64,000 bases of DNA. Origin: Pseudomonas frederiksbergensis (lineage in GTDB: Bacteria > Pseudomonadota > Gammaproteobacteria > Pseudomonadales > Pseudomonadaceae). A program made the position numbers and the translations under genes. The stretch is taken from the NCBI RefSeq assembly GCF_017114915.1, contig NZ_JAAUOE010000010.1, positions 106,082 through 170,081 on the forward strand, in the 5' to 3' direction. The notes under the pieces were generated by a model. The model ran no database searches, had not been told where the DNA came from, and worked only from the letters and a program-made list of their open reading frames with translations. Each line of letters opens with the position of its first letter. Position 1 is the first letter of the stretch. This document shows, piece after piece, positions 17,917 through 27,714 of the stretch.

Positions 17917-18597
17917 TCAGATTTTCTGCCGAACGATTTGATAACGGCGTCCCAGGTACCAGACCGGTGCACTGACGATGTGCACGAGACGGGTGAAGGG
18001 GAACAGCACGAACAGGGTCAGACCGAGAAACACGTGCAGCTTGTAGGTCAGCCCGACCGGCGCAATGGACGCCGCTGCTTCCAACGGCCGCAACAGCACG
18101 GTGTTCTGCGCCCAGTTGGCGAGCATCACCATCACCGAGCCGTCCATGTGGCCGGTGGACGCGACGATCGTCAGCAGACCCAGCAGCAACTGCGCCAGCA
18201 GCACCAGCAGAATCAGGATGTCCGAACGGCTGGAAGTGGCACGTACCCGAGGATCAGTCAGCCGCCGGTTGACCAGCATCAGCAGGCCGATCAGGCACAA
18301 CAGGCCGAAGAACCCGCCGGACACCATCGCCAGCAACTGCTTGTTCTCGGTACTGATCACATGGTGATAGACCGACGCCGGGGTCAGCAGGCCGACGAAA
18401 TGCCCGGCCAGCACGAACAGCACACCGATGTGAAACAAGTTGCTCGCCACGCGCATGCCGCTCTGATTGAGCATCTGGCTGGAGCCAGCCTTCCAGGTGT
18501 ACTGCGACAGATCGAAGCGTGCCCAGCTGCCAACCAGGCAAATCATCAGGGCTACATAGGGATAGATCCCGAACAACAACAGGTTCCATTTAGACAT
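17917..18597 (-). CDS. narI: Respiratory nitrate reductase gamma subunit NarI
   Basis: The protein has 226 residues starting MSKWNLLLFGIYPYVALMIC, with five hydrophobic helices. Histidines FHIGVLFVLAGHFVG and LTYKLHVFLG fit the two heme b ligand pairs of the membrane cytochrome that oxidises quinol for NarGH. The start overlaps the end of narJ by 8 bp, and the PpiC-type gene follows 10 bp downstream. Confidence 0.93.
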   Translation of the reverse strand: MSKWNLLLFGIYPYVALMICLVGSWARFDLSQYTWKAGSSQMLNQSGMRVASNLFHIGVLFVLAGHFVGLLTPASVYHHVISTENKQLLAMVSGGFFGLLCLIGLLMLVNRRLTDPRVRATSSRSDILILLVLLAQLLLGLLTIVASTGHMDGSVMVMLANWAQNTVLLRPLEAAASIAPVGLTYKLHVFLGLTLFVLFPFTRLVHIVSAPVWYLGRRYQIVRQKI

Positions 18598-19345
18598 TAC
18601 CCACCTCCTGGGCCGGCACGGCGGCCGGCCCTTCATGCTGAAAATCCACCCAGTGCAACGGCACCGCGCTTTCTTCCCGGGCCTTGCCCGGTGCGCTTGG
18701 CAGTGAGCCGCAGCGCTCCTGTTGTTCGGCCTTGAGGAAATCCACGGCCTCCTCTTCCCAGATCTTGTCGAGGGCTTCGAGGGAGTCGTCGCGCACCTCG
18801 GCGGCGACCTGCTCACGCAGATCGGCCACGGCCTGATGCGGCTCCGCCCCGGCAATCTGCAGCAGCGCCCGGAAGCAACTGGCGTAGGCGCTTTCACGCT
18901 CCTCCAGACGCGCCGCGAGCAGGGCCAGCAAGTGCGAAACATCCGCCAGGCCCTCCCGGGCCTCGTCGTCTTCGCGGGTGGACAGGAACTCCAGGTACAG
19001 CGGGATATAGTCCGGCAGCTCCTTGACGCCGATGGCAAAACCGGCGGCTTCGTATTGCGCCATCATGTCGACCATCGCCTGGCCACGATCGCGGGATTCG
19101 CCATGGACATGCTCGAACAGCAGCAGCGACAGCGAGCGACCCCGACCGAACAACGCACCGTAGTGCTCCTGCCCGTCCATCAGGTCATTGGCGCAGATCA
19201 GCTCCAGCAATTCGAACAATGCACCGCGCTGTTTCGGGCTGATTTCCCGGGACTGGATAATCGCCTGCTCCAGTTCGTCGCGCCCGGCAATCAAGGTTTG
19301 GGTCGGGTAGTCGAGCAGCAACGAAATCACTTTGAGAATTTGCAT
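18590..19345 (-). CDS. narJ: Nitrate reductase chaperone NarJ
   Basis: The protein has 251 residues, acidic and alpha-helical (TorD-like fold), starting MQILKVISLLLDYPTQTL. Characteristic segments are LLFEHVHGESRDRGQAM and ELPDYIPLYLEFLS. It binds apo-NarG and permits molybdenum cofactor insertion before NarGH docks on NarI. The ATG is 2 bp from the narH stop, with GAGGAG in the end of narH acting as RBS. Confidence 0.92.
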   Translation of the reverse strand: MQILKVISLLLDYPTQTLIAGRDELEQAIIQSREISPKQRGALFELLELICANDLMDGQEHYGALFGRGRSLSLLLFEHVHGESRDRGQAMVDMMAQYEAAGFAIGVKELPDYIPLYLEFLSTREDDEAREGLADVSHLLALLAARLEERESAYASCFRALLQIAGAEPHQAVADLREQVAAEVRDDSLEALDKIWEEEAVDFLKAEQQERCGSLPSAPGKAREESAVPLHWVDFQHEGPAAVPAQEVGNV

Positions 19346-19347
19346 GC

Positions 19348-20886
19348 TCACTCCTCCCACAACTGGACGGTTTTCAGAACGTCGCGGCGGTTGGCTTTCT
19401 TCGCACCGAACATGTTGGTGTCGGAGCTGCCGCTGCAGCCGCTGCCGAAACTGAAGCCGCAACCGGAACGCTCGGCAAAGGCGTCGCTCATGGCGTCTTC
19501 ACGGTGGGCACTGGGCACCACGAAACGATCTTCGTAGTTGGCGATCGCCAGGTAGCGATACATCTCCTCGACCTGCGTCACGCTCAAGCCGACATCCTTG
19601 AGCACTTGCAGGTCCTGAACGCCATCGACTTGCTCGGAACGTTTGTAGGCGCGCATCGCCAGCAAGCGTTTAAGCGCACGTTTGACCGGTTTTTCGTCGC
19701 CGGCGGTCAGCAGGTTGGCCAGGTAACGCAACGGAATACGCAGGCTGTCGACGTCCGGGATCACCCCGTTCATGCCGACGGTGCCCGCCTCGGCCGCGTT
19801 CTGGATCGGCGACAGCGGCGGTACGTACCAGACCATCGGCAAGGTGCGATATTCCGGGTGCAGCGGCAGTGCGAGTTTCCAGTCCACGGCCATTTTGTAG
19901 ACTGGCGAACGTTGCGCCGAATCGATCACCGATTGCGGCACGCCGTCGGCCAGGGCCTGACGAATCACCGCCGGGTCATGCGGATCGAGGAAGATCTCCA
20001 GTTGTTTTTCGTACAGGTCCTGCTCATTGGCGGTGCTCGCCACTTCGCTGATGCGGTCGGCGTCATACAGCAACACGCCGAGGTAACGGATGCGCCCGAC
20101 GCAGGTTTCGGCGCAGACGGTCGGCATGCCGGCTTCGATCCGCGGGTAGCAGAAAATGCACTTCTCGGATTTGCCGCTTTTCCAGTTGAAGTAGATTTTC
20201 TTGTACGGGCAGCCGCTGATGCACATCCGCCAGCCACGGCATTTTTCCTGGTCGATCAGGACGATGCCGTCTTCTTCACGCTTGTAGATCGCGCCGCTCG
20301 GGCACGACGCCGCGCACGCCGGGTTGAGGCAGTGCTCGCACAGGCGCGGCAGGTACATCATGAACGTGTTTTCGTACTCGCCGTAGATGTCCGCCTGGAT
20401 CTTGTCGAAGTTCTTGTCCTTGCGACGCTTGGCGAATTCGGTGCCGAGGATTTCTTCCCAGTTCGGGCCCCACTCGATTTTCTCCATGCGCTTGCCGGAG
20501 ATCAGCGAGCGCGGACGCGCAACCGGCTGGTGCTCGCCCAGTGGTGCGGTGTGCAGGTGCTGGTAATCGAAGTCGAACGGCTCGTAGTAGTCGTCCAGGC
20601 TCGGCAGGTCCGGGTTGGCGAAAATGTTCGCCAACACGCGGAATTTGCCGCCGATGCGCGGGTTGATCGAACCATTGGCATTGCGGATCCAGCCGCCCTT
20701 CCACTTGTCCTGGTTCTCCCATTCTTTCGGGTAGCCGATGCCGGGTTTGGTTTCAACGTTGTTGAACCAGGCGTATTCCATGCCTTCACGGCTGGTCCAG
20801 ACGTTTTTGCAAGTGATCGAGCAGGTGTGGCAGCCGATGCATTTGTCCAGGTTCAGGACCATGCCGATTTGTGAGCGAATCTTCAT
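19348..20886 (-). CDS. narH: Respiratory nitrate reductase beta subunit NarH
   Basis: The protein has 512 residues carrying four iron-sulfur cluster motifs. The first is C16-x2-C19-x2-C22-x3-C26, then LCEHCLNPACAASCP, then CRGWRMCISGCP, where Trp marks the 3Fe-4S site, then KCIFCYPRIEAG. It relays electrons from NarI heme to NarG. The extreme C-terminus has a Gly/Cys/Ser-rich patch (SGCGFSFGSGCSGSS), echoing the N-terminus of the isomerase later in the operon. The gene starts 1 bp after the narG stop. Confidence 0.95.
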   Translation of the reverse strand: MKIRSQIGMVLNLDKCIGCHTCSITCKNVWTSREGMEYAWFNNVETKPGIGYPKEWENQDKWKGGWIRNANGSINPRIGGKFRVLANIFANPDLPSLDDYYEPFDFDYQHLHTAPLGEHQPVARPRSLISGKRMEKIEWGPNWEEILGTEFAKRRKDKNFDKIQADIYGEYENTFMMYLPRLCEHCLNPACAASCPSGAIYKREEDGIVLIDQEKCRGWRMCISGCPYKKIYFNWKSGKSEKCIFCYPRIEAGMPTVCAETCVGRIRYLGVLLYDADRISEVASTANEQDLYEKQLEIFLDPHDPAVIRQALADGVPQSVIDSAQRSPVYKMAVDWKLALPLHPEYRTLPMVWYVPPLSPIQNAAEAGTVGMNGVIPDVDSLRIPLRYLANLLTAGDEKPVKRALKRLLAMRAYKRSEQVDGVQDLQVLKDVGLSVTQVEEMYRYLAIANYEDRFVVPSAHREDAMSDAFAERSGCGFSFGSGCSGSSDTNMFGAKKANRRDVLKTVQLWEE

Positions 20887-20887
20887 C

Positions 20888-23800
20888 TCAGTTCTCCTCG
20901 ATGTCGGTCGGCAGTGGACGCGGCAAGGCATCGCCGTCTGTGCCATCGAGCCAGTCAACTTTGGACATTTTGCGCACCACGACAAACTCGTCGCGGTTGC
21001 AACCGACGGTGCCGTAGTAGTTGAAACCGTAGGCCTGCTGGGCATAGCCGCCGATCATGTGGGTGGGCTTGAGCACCACGCGGGTCACCGAGTTGTGGTG
21101 GCCGCCACGGGTCTTGGTGGTCTGCGCACCGGGCACGTTCACGATCCGTTCCTGGGCGTGGTACATGATCACCATGCCGTCCTTGACGCGCTGGCTGACC
21201 ACCGCACGGGCGGTCAATGCACCGTTGGCGTTGAAGCACTCGACCCAGTCGTTGTCCTCGATGTTCGCGCTCTTGGCGTCGTTCTCCGAGAGCCAGACAA
21301 TCGGGCCGCCACGGCTCAAGGTGAGCATCAGCAGGTTGTCGGTGTAGGTACTGTGGATACCCCATTTCTGGTGCGGGGTGATCCAGTTCAGGACGATTTC
21401 AGTCTCGCCATTGCCGCGCTTGCCTTTCACCCCGGCGATGGTCCGGGTGTTGACCGGTGGCCGGTAGTTCATGAACTGCTCGCCGAACGCCTGCATCCAC
21501 GGGTGATCCTGGTAGAACTGCTGGCGACCGGTGATGGTGCGCCATGGGATGTCTTCATGGACGTTGGTGTAGCCGGCGTTGTAGCTGACGTGTTCGTCCT
21601 CGAGCCCCGACCAGGTCGGGCTGGAAATGATCTTGCGCGGCTGCGCCTGAATGTCGCGGAAACGAATCGCTTCGTGGGCTTTCGACAGCGCCAGGTGGCT
21701 GTGGTCGATGCCGGTGAATTCCGACAACGCCGCCCAGGCCTTGACCGCCACATGGCCGTTGGTTTCCGGCGCCAGGGACAGGATCACTTCTGCGGCATCG
21801 ATGGCCGTGTCGATTTTCGGCCGACCCTGGCTGATACCCGCAGCCCCTTCGCGATGATTGAGCTCACCGAGGAATTTCACTTCCTTGTCGGTGTTCCAGT
21901 TGATGCCCTTGCCGCCGTTGCCGTGTTTCTCCAGCAATGGACCCAGCGAGGTGAACTGCTTGTAGATGTTGGTGTAATCACGCTCTACCACTTGCAGGTT
22001 CGGCGCGTTCTTGCCCGGCACCGGGGCCACCCCGGCGGTTTTCCAATCGGTGCCGCCAAACGGTTGGGCCAGTTCGCCCACGCTGTCGTGCATCAACGGC
22101 ACGGTCACCAGGTCCTTCTCGACGCCCAGGTGTCCTTCGGACATGGCGGAAAATGCCTTGGCGATGCCTTTGTAGATCTCCCAGTCGGAACGCGATTCCC
22201 ACGCCGGGTCGATCGCAGCCGACAACGGGTGAATGAACGGGTGCATGTCCGAGGTGTTCATGTCGTCTTTTTCGTACCAGGTCGCGGTCGGCAACACGAT
22301 GTCGGAATAGACGCAGGTTGAGGACATGCGGAAGTCCAGGGTGGTGACCAGATCGAGCTTGCCGATGGCGCCCTCGTCCACCCATTCGGCTTCTTCGGGC
22401 TTGCAATCGCCGACCTGACCGATGTCTTCGTTCATCACCCCGTTCTTGGTGCCCAGCAAGTACTTGAGCATGTACTCGTGGCCCTTGCCCGAGGAGCCCA
22501 GCAGGTTGGAACGCCAGATGAACATGTTGCGCGGGAAGTTGACCGGGCTGTCCGGCTGTTCGCAGGCAAAACGCAGCGAACCGTCCTGCCACGACTTGAC
22601 CACGTAGTCTTTGGGGTCCATGCCGGCGGCGGCAGCATCGCGGCAGATGTTCAGCGGGTTGGTGTTGAGTTGCGGAGCGCTGGGTAACCAGCCGGCCCGT
22701 TCGGCGCGGATGTTGTAGTCCAGCGCATGTTCGGGGAATTGCGACTTGTCGGCCAATGGCGAGAGCACATCGTGCATGCTCATCTTCTCGTGGCGCCATT
22801 GCGAACTGTGGGCGTAGAAGAAGCTGGTGCCGTTCATCTGGCGTGGCGGACGGTTCCAGTCCAGGCCGAAGGCCAGGGGCAACCAGCCGCATTGCGGACG
22901 CAGTTTTTCCTGGCCGACGTAGTGCGCCCAACCACCACCGGTCTGACCGACACACCCGCAGAGCATGAGCATGTTGATCAGCCCGCGGTAGTTCATGTCC
23001 ATGTGGTACCAGTGGTTCATCGCCGCGCCGACGATGATCATCGAGCGACCACGGGTCTTGTCGGCGTTGTCGGCAAATTCACGGGCGATCTGGATGGCTT
23101 TCTCGCGGCTCACGCCAGTGATCTGCTCCTGCCAGGCCGGGGTGCCAGGTACGCTTGCGTCGTTGTAATCCTTGGCAACGTTAGCGCCACCCAGGCCACG
23201 ATCGATCGCCAGGTTGGCGGCCGACAGGTCGAACACGGTGGCCACTTTGGCCACGCTGCCGTCCGCCAGCACCACGCTGTGCACCGGTACGCGGCGGTAT
23301 TGCACGGCATCGCCGGCCACGTGCTGGAAGTGCTCTTGCGATTCACCGGCAAAGTACGGGAACGCCACTTCGGCGACGTCTTCACCGATCAGACTGAGTT
23401 TCAGGTCGATCTCACGACCTTCGCCGCCCTCGCGAGGCAGGATGTTCCACTTGCCCTTCTCGCCCCAGCGATAACCGATGGAGCCCTGCGGCGACACCAG
23501 CTCGCCGTTGGCATCCAGGGCGATGGTTTTCCATTCCGGGTTGTTGTCCTGGCCCAGGTTGTCGGTCAGGTCACTGGCGCGCAGGAAACGGTCGGGCTGG
23601 TAACCGGCGCCCGGTGCCACATCGGCCATTGGCTTGAGCAGTACCAGCACCGGCAAGTCGGTGTAGCGCTTGGCGTAGTCGGTGAAATAGGCGCTCGGCT
23701 TGTCCAGGTGGAATTCTTTGAAGATCACATGGTTGAACGCCTGGGCCAGCGCCGCGTCGGTACCCTGTTTAGGGTTGAGCCACAGGTCGGTGAGCTTGGC

Positions 23801-24661
23801 GACTTCCGAGTAGTCCGGGGTGATCGCCACGGTCTTGGTGCCCTTGTAGCGAACTTCGGTGAAGAAGTGCGCGTCGGGGGTACGGGTCTGCGGAACGTTG
23901 GAGCCCCAGGCAATGATGTAGTTGGAGTTGTACCAGTCGGCCGATTCCGGCACGTCGGTCTGCTCGCCCCACACCATCGGCGAGGCTGGAGGCAAGTCGC
24001 AGTACCAGTCGTAGAAGCTCAGGCAGGCGCCACCGATCAGCGAGAGGTAACGCGCGCCGGCGGCGTAGCTGACCATCGACATCGCAGGGATTGGCGAGAA
24101 GCCGACGACCCGGTCGGGGCCGTACGTCTTGATGGTGTAGACGTTGGACGCGGCAATGATCTCGTTAACTTCCTCCCAGCTCGAACGAATGAAGCCACCC
24201 ATGCCGCGCTTGCTTTTATACGAGTCAGCCTTGGCCTTGTTCTCGACGATGCTGGCCCAGGCTTCGACAGGCGCCATGGTCAGGCGCGCCTCACGCCAGA
24301 GCTTGAGCAACGGCTTGCGGATTTTCGGGTACTTGAGCCGGTTGGCGCTGTAGATGTACCAACTGTAACTGGCGCCACGCGGGCAACCACGGGGTTCATG
24401 GTTAGGCAGATCGTTGCGGGTACGCGGGTAGTCGGTCTGCTGGGTTTCCCAGGTGATCAGGCCGTTCTTGACGTAGATTTTCCACGAGCAGGAGCCGGTG
24501 CAGTTCACCCCGTGGGTGGAACGCACGATCTTGTCGTACTGCCAGCGCGAACGGTAGACGTTCTCCCAATCGCGAGACTCCTTGCGGGTCTCTCCATGGC
24601 CGTCGGAAAACTCGTTTTGCTTGCGATTGAAAAACCGCAGTTGATCCAGTAAATGACTCAC
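20888..24661 (-). CDS. narG: Respiratory nitrate reductase alpha subunit NarG
   Basis: The protein has 1257 residues, the normal NarG length. The start is a GTG at 24661 with GAGAGGA upstream; no in-frame ATG fits. The N-terminal FS0 cluster ligands are H50, C54, C58 and C93 (THGVNCTGSCSW and RGCPRGASYSW), placed as in E. coli NarG. The Mo-bis-MGD region follows (YDWYCDLPPASPMVWGEQTD). It reduces nitrate to nitrite on the cytoplasmic side of the membrane. A GC hairpin separates it from narK2. Confidence 0.96.
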   Translation of the reverse strand: MSHLLDQLRFFNRKQNEFSDGHGETRKESRDWENVYRSRWQYDKIVRSTHGVNCTGSCSWKIYVKNGLITWETQQTDYPRTRNDLPNHEPRGCPRGASYSWYIYSANRLKYPKIRKPLLKLWREARLTMAPVEAWASIVENKAKADSYKSKRGMGGFIRSSWEEVNEIIAASNVYTIKTYGPDRVVGFSPIPAMSMVSYAAGARYLSLIGGACLSFYDWYCDLPPASPMVWGEQTDVPESADWYNSNYIIAWGSNVPQTRTPDAHFFTEVRYKGTKTVAITPDYSEVAKLTDLWLNPKQGTDAALAQAFNHVIFKEFHLDKPSAYFTDYAKRYTDLPVLVLLKPMADVAPGAGYQPDRFLRASDLTDNLGQDNNPEWKTIALDANGELVSPQGSIGYRWGEKGKWNILPREGGEGREIDLKLSLIGEDVAEVAFPYFAGESQEHFQHVAGDAVQYRRVPVHSVVLADGSVAKVATVFDLSAANLAIDRGLGGANVAKDYNDASVPGTPAWQEQITGVSREKAIQIAREFADNADKTRGRSMIIVGAAMNHWYHMDMNYRGLINMLMLCGCVGQTGGGWAHYVGQEKLRPQCGWLPLAFGLDWNRPPRQMNGTSFFYAHSSQWRHEKMSMHDVLSPLADKSQFPEHALDYNIRAERAGWLPSAPQLNTNPLNICRDAAAAGMDPKDYVVKSWQDGSLRFACEQPDSPVNFPRNMFIWRSNLLGSSGKGHEYMLKYLLGTKNGVMNEDIGQVGDCKPEEAEWVDEGAIGKLDLVTTLDFRMSSTCVYSDIVLPTATWYEKDDMNTSDMHPFIHPLSAAIDPAWESRSDWEIYKGIAKAFSAMSEGHLGVEKDLVTVPLMHDSVGELAQPFGGTDWKTAGVAPVPGKNAPNLQVVERDYTNIYKQFTSLGPLLEKHGNGGKGINWNTDKEVKFLGELNHREGAAGISQGRPKIDTAIDAAEVILSLAPETNGHVAVKAWAALSEFTGIDHSHLALSKAHEAIRFRDIQAQPRKIISSPTWSGLEDEHVSYNAGYTNVHEDIPWRTITGRQQFYQDHPWMQAFGEQFMNYRPPVNTRTIAGVKGKRGNGETEIVLNWITPHQKWGIHSTYTDNLLMLTLSRGGPIVWLSENDAKSANIEDNDWVECFNANGALTARAVVSQRVKDGMVIMYHAQERIVNVPGAQTTKTRGGHHNSVTRVVLKPTHMIGGYAQQAYGFNYYGTVGCNRDEFVVVRKMSKVDWLDGTDGDALPRPLPTDIEEN

Positions 24662-24683
24662 GGTGTGTCCTCTCAGGCTTGCT

Positions 24684-24702
24684 GCGGGGTTCTGTGCCCC
24701 GC
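24684..24702 (-). other. Intercistronic stem-loop between narK2 and narG
   Basis: GCGGGG pairs with CCCCGC across a 7-nt loop in the 68-bp gap. With no T-run it is more likely an mRNA processing or stability element, or a weak attenuator, that tunes narG relative to narK, than a full terminator. Confidence 0.4.
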
Positions 24703-24729
24703 CCACGCAATGGTTGGATTCGGGTCGGC

Positions 24730-26127
24730 TTAGCAGGGGGTTGCGGCGCCTTTGCGGGCGTACCACCACCAGGTCACGACGATGCAGCTCAGGTAAAAAC
24801 CGACGAACATGTAGAAGGCCATCTCCGGGCCGCCGGTGTGGGCCATCGAAGTGCCGAAGGATTTGGGAATGAAGAACGCACCGAAGGCGCCCATGGCCGA
24901 ACTGAAGCCCAGGACGGCGGCCGATTCTTTGCCGGCATCCTTGAGCGCCTGTTCGCGCACCGCTGGTGGTTTTCCGGCAGCGGCTTTTTCGTGCTGGGTG
25001 CGGAAGATCACCGGGATCATCCGGAAGGTGGAACCGTTGCCCACGCCCGTGGTGATGAACAGCAGCATGAACAGGCCGAGAAAGCCGTAGAAGCTACCGC
25101 CGTGGCCGTCCTTGGGGAGAAAGTGAAGAACGCCGAACACCATCACGATCATCAACACGAAGTTCCACAAGGTCACTTTCGCGCCGCCGAGTTTGTCCGC
25201 CAGCCAGCCGCCCAATGGACGTACCAGCGCACCGACCAACGGGCCGAGGAAGGCGAATTTCAAGGCGATGACGTCAGGAAAGGAGGTTTTGATCAGCAGC
25301 GGAAACGCGGCGGAAAAGCCAATGAACGAACCGAAGGTCGCCAGGTACAACCAGCACATCAGCCAGTTGTGTTTGCGCTTGAAGATCACCGCCTGCTCGC
25401 TGAACGAGGCCCGGGCGCTGGACAGGTCATTCATGCCGAACCAGGCCAGCACCGTCACCAGGACAATGAACGGCACCCAGATGAACCCGGCGTTTTGCAG
25501 CCACAACTGGCCGCCGTCCGGCAGTGCTTGCGGCGAACCGCCTATGAAGCCGAACACACCGAAGGTCATCACCAGCGGCACACAGAACTGCATCACCGAG
25601 ACGCCCAGGTTGCCCAGCCCGGCATTGAGGCCCAAGGCTGTGCCCTGCTGGGACTTGGGATAGAAGAAGCTGATGTTGGACATGCTCGAGGCAAAGTTGC
25701 CGCCACCAAAACCGCAGAGCAAGGCAATCAACACGAACACGCTATAGGAGGTAGTCGGGTCCTGCACGGCGAAGCCCATCCAGATCGATGGCAACAGCAG
25801 CGACGCGGTGCTCAGGGCGGTCCAGCGCCGGCCACCGAAGATCGGCACCATAAAGGAATAGAAAATCCGCAGGGTCGCTCCGGACAGCCCCGGCAACGCC
25901 GCCAGCCAGAACAGTTGGTCGGTGGTGAAGTTGAAGCCGATGGCGTTCAACCGCACAATCACCGTGCTCCAGACCATCCACACCGCAAAGGCCAACAACA
26001 GCGCTGGAATGGAAATCCACAAGTTGCGCGTGGCGGTCTGTTTGCCGCTACTCCCCCAGAACGCGGGGTCCTCGGGGCGCCAGTCATGAATGACCGGGCC
26101 TTTGTCAGGCGTTTGCAGAACGGACAT
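24730..26127 (-). CDS. narK2: Nitrate/nitrite transporter NarK2
   Basis: The protein has 465 residues, a major facilitator with about 12 helices. ATG 26127 follows AAGGAGA and overlaps the end of narK1 by 23 bp. Nitrate-porter signatures are present: FCGFGGGNFASSMSNISFFYPKSQQG and LGGWLADKLGGAKVT, each a version of the NNP motif. In Pseudomonas the second NarK is usually the nitrate/nitrite antiporter needed for denitrifying growth. Assignment as NarK2 rests on order and on its family resemblance. Confidence 0.9.
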   Translation of the reverse strand: MSVLQTPDKGPVIHDWRPEDPAFWGSSGKQTATRNLWISIPALLLAFAVWMVWSTVIVRLNAIGFNFTTDQLFWLAALPGLSGATLRIFYSFMVPIFGGRRWTALSTASLLLPSIWMGFAVQDPTTSYSVFVLIALLCGFGGGNFASSMSNISFFYPKSQQGTALGLNAGLGNLGVSVMQFCVPLVMTFGVFGFIGGSPQALPDGGQLWLQNAGFIWVPFIVLVTVLAWFGMNDLSSARASFSEQAVIFKRKHNWLMCWLYLATFGSFIGFSAAFPLLIKTSFPDVIALKFAFLGPLVGALVRPLGGWLADKLGGAKVTLWNFVLMIVMVFGVLHFLPKDGHGGSFYGFLGLFMLLFITTGVGNGSTFRMIPVIFRTQHEKAAAGKPPAVREQALKDAGKESAAVLGFSSAMGAFGAFFIPKSFGTSMAHTGGPEMAFYMFVGFYLSCIVVTWWWYARKGAATPC

Positions 26128-27409
26128 GTTCTTCTCCTTGGGCAATGCTGGAAATCGGGGACGGGGTCAGCAGCGGCTCTTTACCAAGCACCGGGCTTTT
26201 GCGTATTTCGCTGAAGTACATCCAGGTGAGGGAGACCCAGACCACGCCGTACATCAACATGAAGCAGGAAGAGCGCACGCCGGTGAGGTCCACCAGGGCG
26301 CCGAACAGGATCGGCAGCACGAAACCGCCCAGGCCACCCGCCAGGCCGACGATGCCGGACACCGCGCCCATGTTTTTCGGGTAGTCGTTGGCGATGTACT
26401 TGAAAACCGAGGCCTTGCCGAACGCGAAGGCGATGCCCATGACGAACAGCAGCACGGTGAACAGCGCGGGGCTCAGGCCAATGTGGAAATTCAACGGGCC
26501 GTCGATGGTCTGCACTTGCAGTTGGGTCTGGGGATACGAGAGCAGGAACAGGCAGATCCAGCTGACCCACAACACCCACCAGGTCACGCTTTGCGCGCCC
26601 CAGCGATCCGACATCCAGCCGCCGACGGCACGCAGCACGCCTCCGGGCAGGGAAAAACAGGCCGCCAGCAGCGCGGCGCTTTGCAGGCTGAAACCGTATT
26701 CCTGTACGTAGTACTTGGTCATCCACAGGGCCAGGGCCACGTAGCCACCGAAGACAATCGAGTAGTACTGGCAGTAGCGCCACACCGCAGGATCCTTCAA
26801 CGCCCTCAGTTGCTCACGCAAACTGGCGCCCGAGGCACTGCGATGGCCCTTGTCTTCTGAAGTCAGGAACCAGAACAGCAGCGCGGTGATAAACAGGATG
26901 GCGCTGAAGACTTTCGGCACCAGGTGCCAGCTGCCGGCAGCGATCAGCGCCGGGGCCAGGAATTTGGTCACCGCCGACCCGGCGTTACCGGCACCGAAGA
27001 TGCCCATGGCAAAGCCCTGGTTCTCCTTGTCGAACCATTTGGCGACGTAGGCAATCCCCACCGAAAACGAGCCGCCGGCCAGGCCGACGAACAAACCCAG
27101 CACCAGGAACTGCCAGTAGGCGGTGGCGTGGCTGATCAAATACAGCGGCGCGACGCAGACCAGCATCAGCAGGAAGAACACACTGCGCCCGCCAAAGCGG
27201 TCGGTCAGCAAACCCAGCGGCAAACGCACCAGCGAGCCGGTCAGCACCGGGGTCGCGGCCAGCAGGCCGAATTGGGTTTCGTTGAGCTGGAGCAGTTCCT
27301 TGATCGGCACTCCGAGCACGGCAAACATCATCCAGACCATGAAGCACACCGTGAAGGCCAGCGTGCTCATGCCCAGCACCAAGCCTTGTCGTACACGCGG
27401 TTGGGTCAC
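26105..27409 (-). CDS. narK1: Nitrate/nitrite transporter NarK1
   Basis: The protein has 434 residues in the MFS nitrate-porter family; the start is a GTG at 27409 behind GGGAGAG. The two nitrate signature helices read VGLAGGSFSVGIAYVAKWFDKENQGFA and VGLAGGLGGFVLPILFG. It differs clearly from the following NarK2, and NarK1 types are generally proton-nitrate symporters that bring in the first nitrate. It opens the nar operon, with an Anr site 60 bp upstream. Confidence 0.9.
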   Translation of the reverse strand: MTQPRVRQGLVLGMSTLAFTVCFMVWMMFAVLGVPIKELLQLNETQFGLLAATPVLTGSLVRLPLGLLTDRFGGRSVFFLLMLVCVAPLYLISHATAYWQFLVLGLFVGLAGGSFSVGIAYVAKWFDKENQGFAMGIFGAGNAGSAVTKFLAPALIAAGSWHLVPKVFSAILFITALLFWFLTSEDKGHRSASGASLREQLRALKDPAVWRYCQYYSIVFGGYVALALWMTKYYVQEYGFSLQSAALLAACFSLPGGVLRAVGGWMSDRWGAQSVTWWVLWVSWICLFLLSYPQTQLQVQTIDGPLNFHIGLSPALFTVLLFVMGIAFAFGKASVFKYIANDYPKNMGAVSGIVGLAGGLGGFVLPILFGALVDLTGVRSSCFMLMYGVVWVSLTWMYFSEIRKSPVLGKEPLLTPSPISSIAQGEEHVRSANA

Positions 27410-27468
27410 AAATGCTCTCCCGTCAGTTAGCCATGCCGGCAGACTAGAGAGGCAAACCCCGCAAAAAC

Positions 27469-27482
27469 TTGACCCATATCAA
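27469..27482 (-). promoter_or_regulatory. Anr/Dnr box of the narK1K2GHJI operon
   Basis: TTGACCCATATCAA is a full TTGAC-N4-ATCAA site placed 60 bp upstream of the narK1 start codon, where an Anr- or Dnr-activated promoter of the nar operon is expected. Confidence 0.72.
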
Positions 27483-27520
27483 CGAAGCCCATGGGTCCCC
27501 AAGCCTATGCTTGCACTGCC

Positions 27521-27536
27521 TACCTCCAAGGAGGTA
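27521..27536. promoter_or_regulatory. NarL-like 7-2-7 palindrome in the narK1-narX intergenic region
   Basis: TACCTCCAAGGAGGTA is a perfect inverted repeat of two heptamers with a 2-bp gap, the arrangement NarL binds. The last base of each heptamer departs from the enteric TACYNMT consensus. Near-identical copies lie before dnrE and moaB. Confidence 0.55.
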
Positions 27537-27714
27537 GTCCAATAAAAGCTTAAAACCCTTTATTTATCAGCTTGTTAAGGATTTAAGCCGACGCTTTTGC
27601 TGACAAGGAACTGTCGACAACTCTTTAGAGGTAGCGCGCCCTGGATGGGCGGCAAAACCCGACGCTGGAACTTTGCATGCTCTGTTTTCTGATCGTTTTC
27701 CCGGACCTGCGCCG

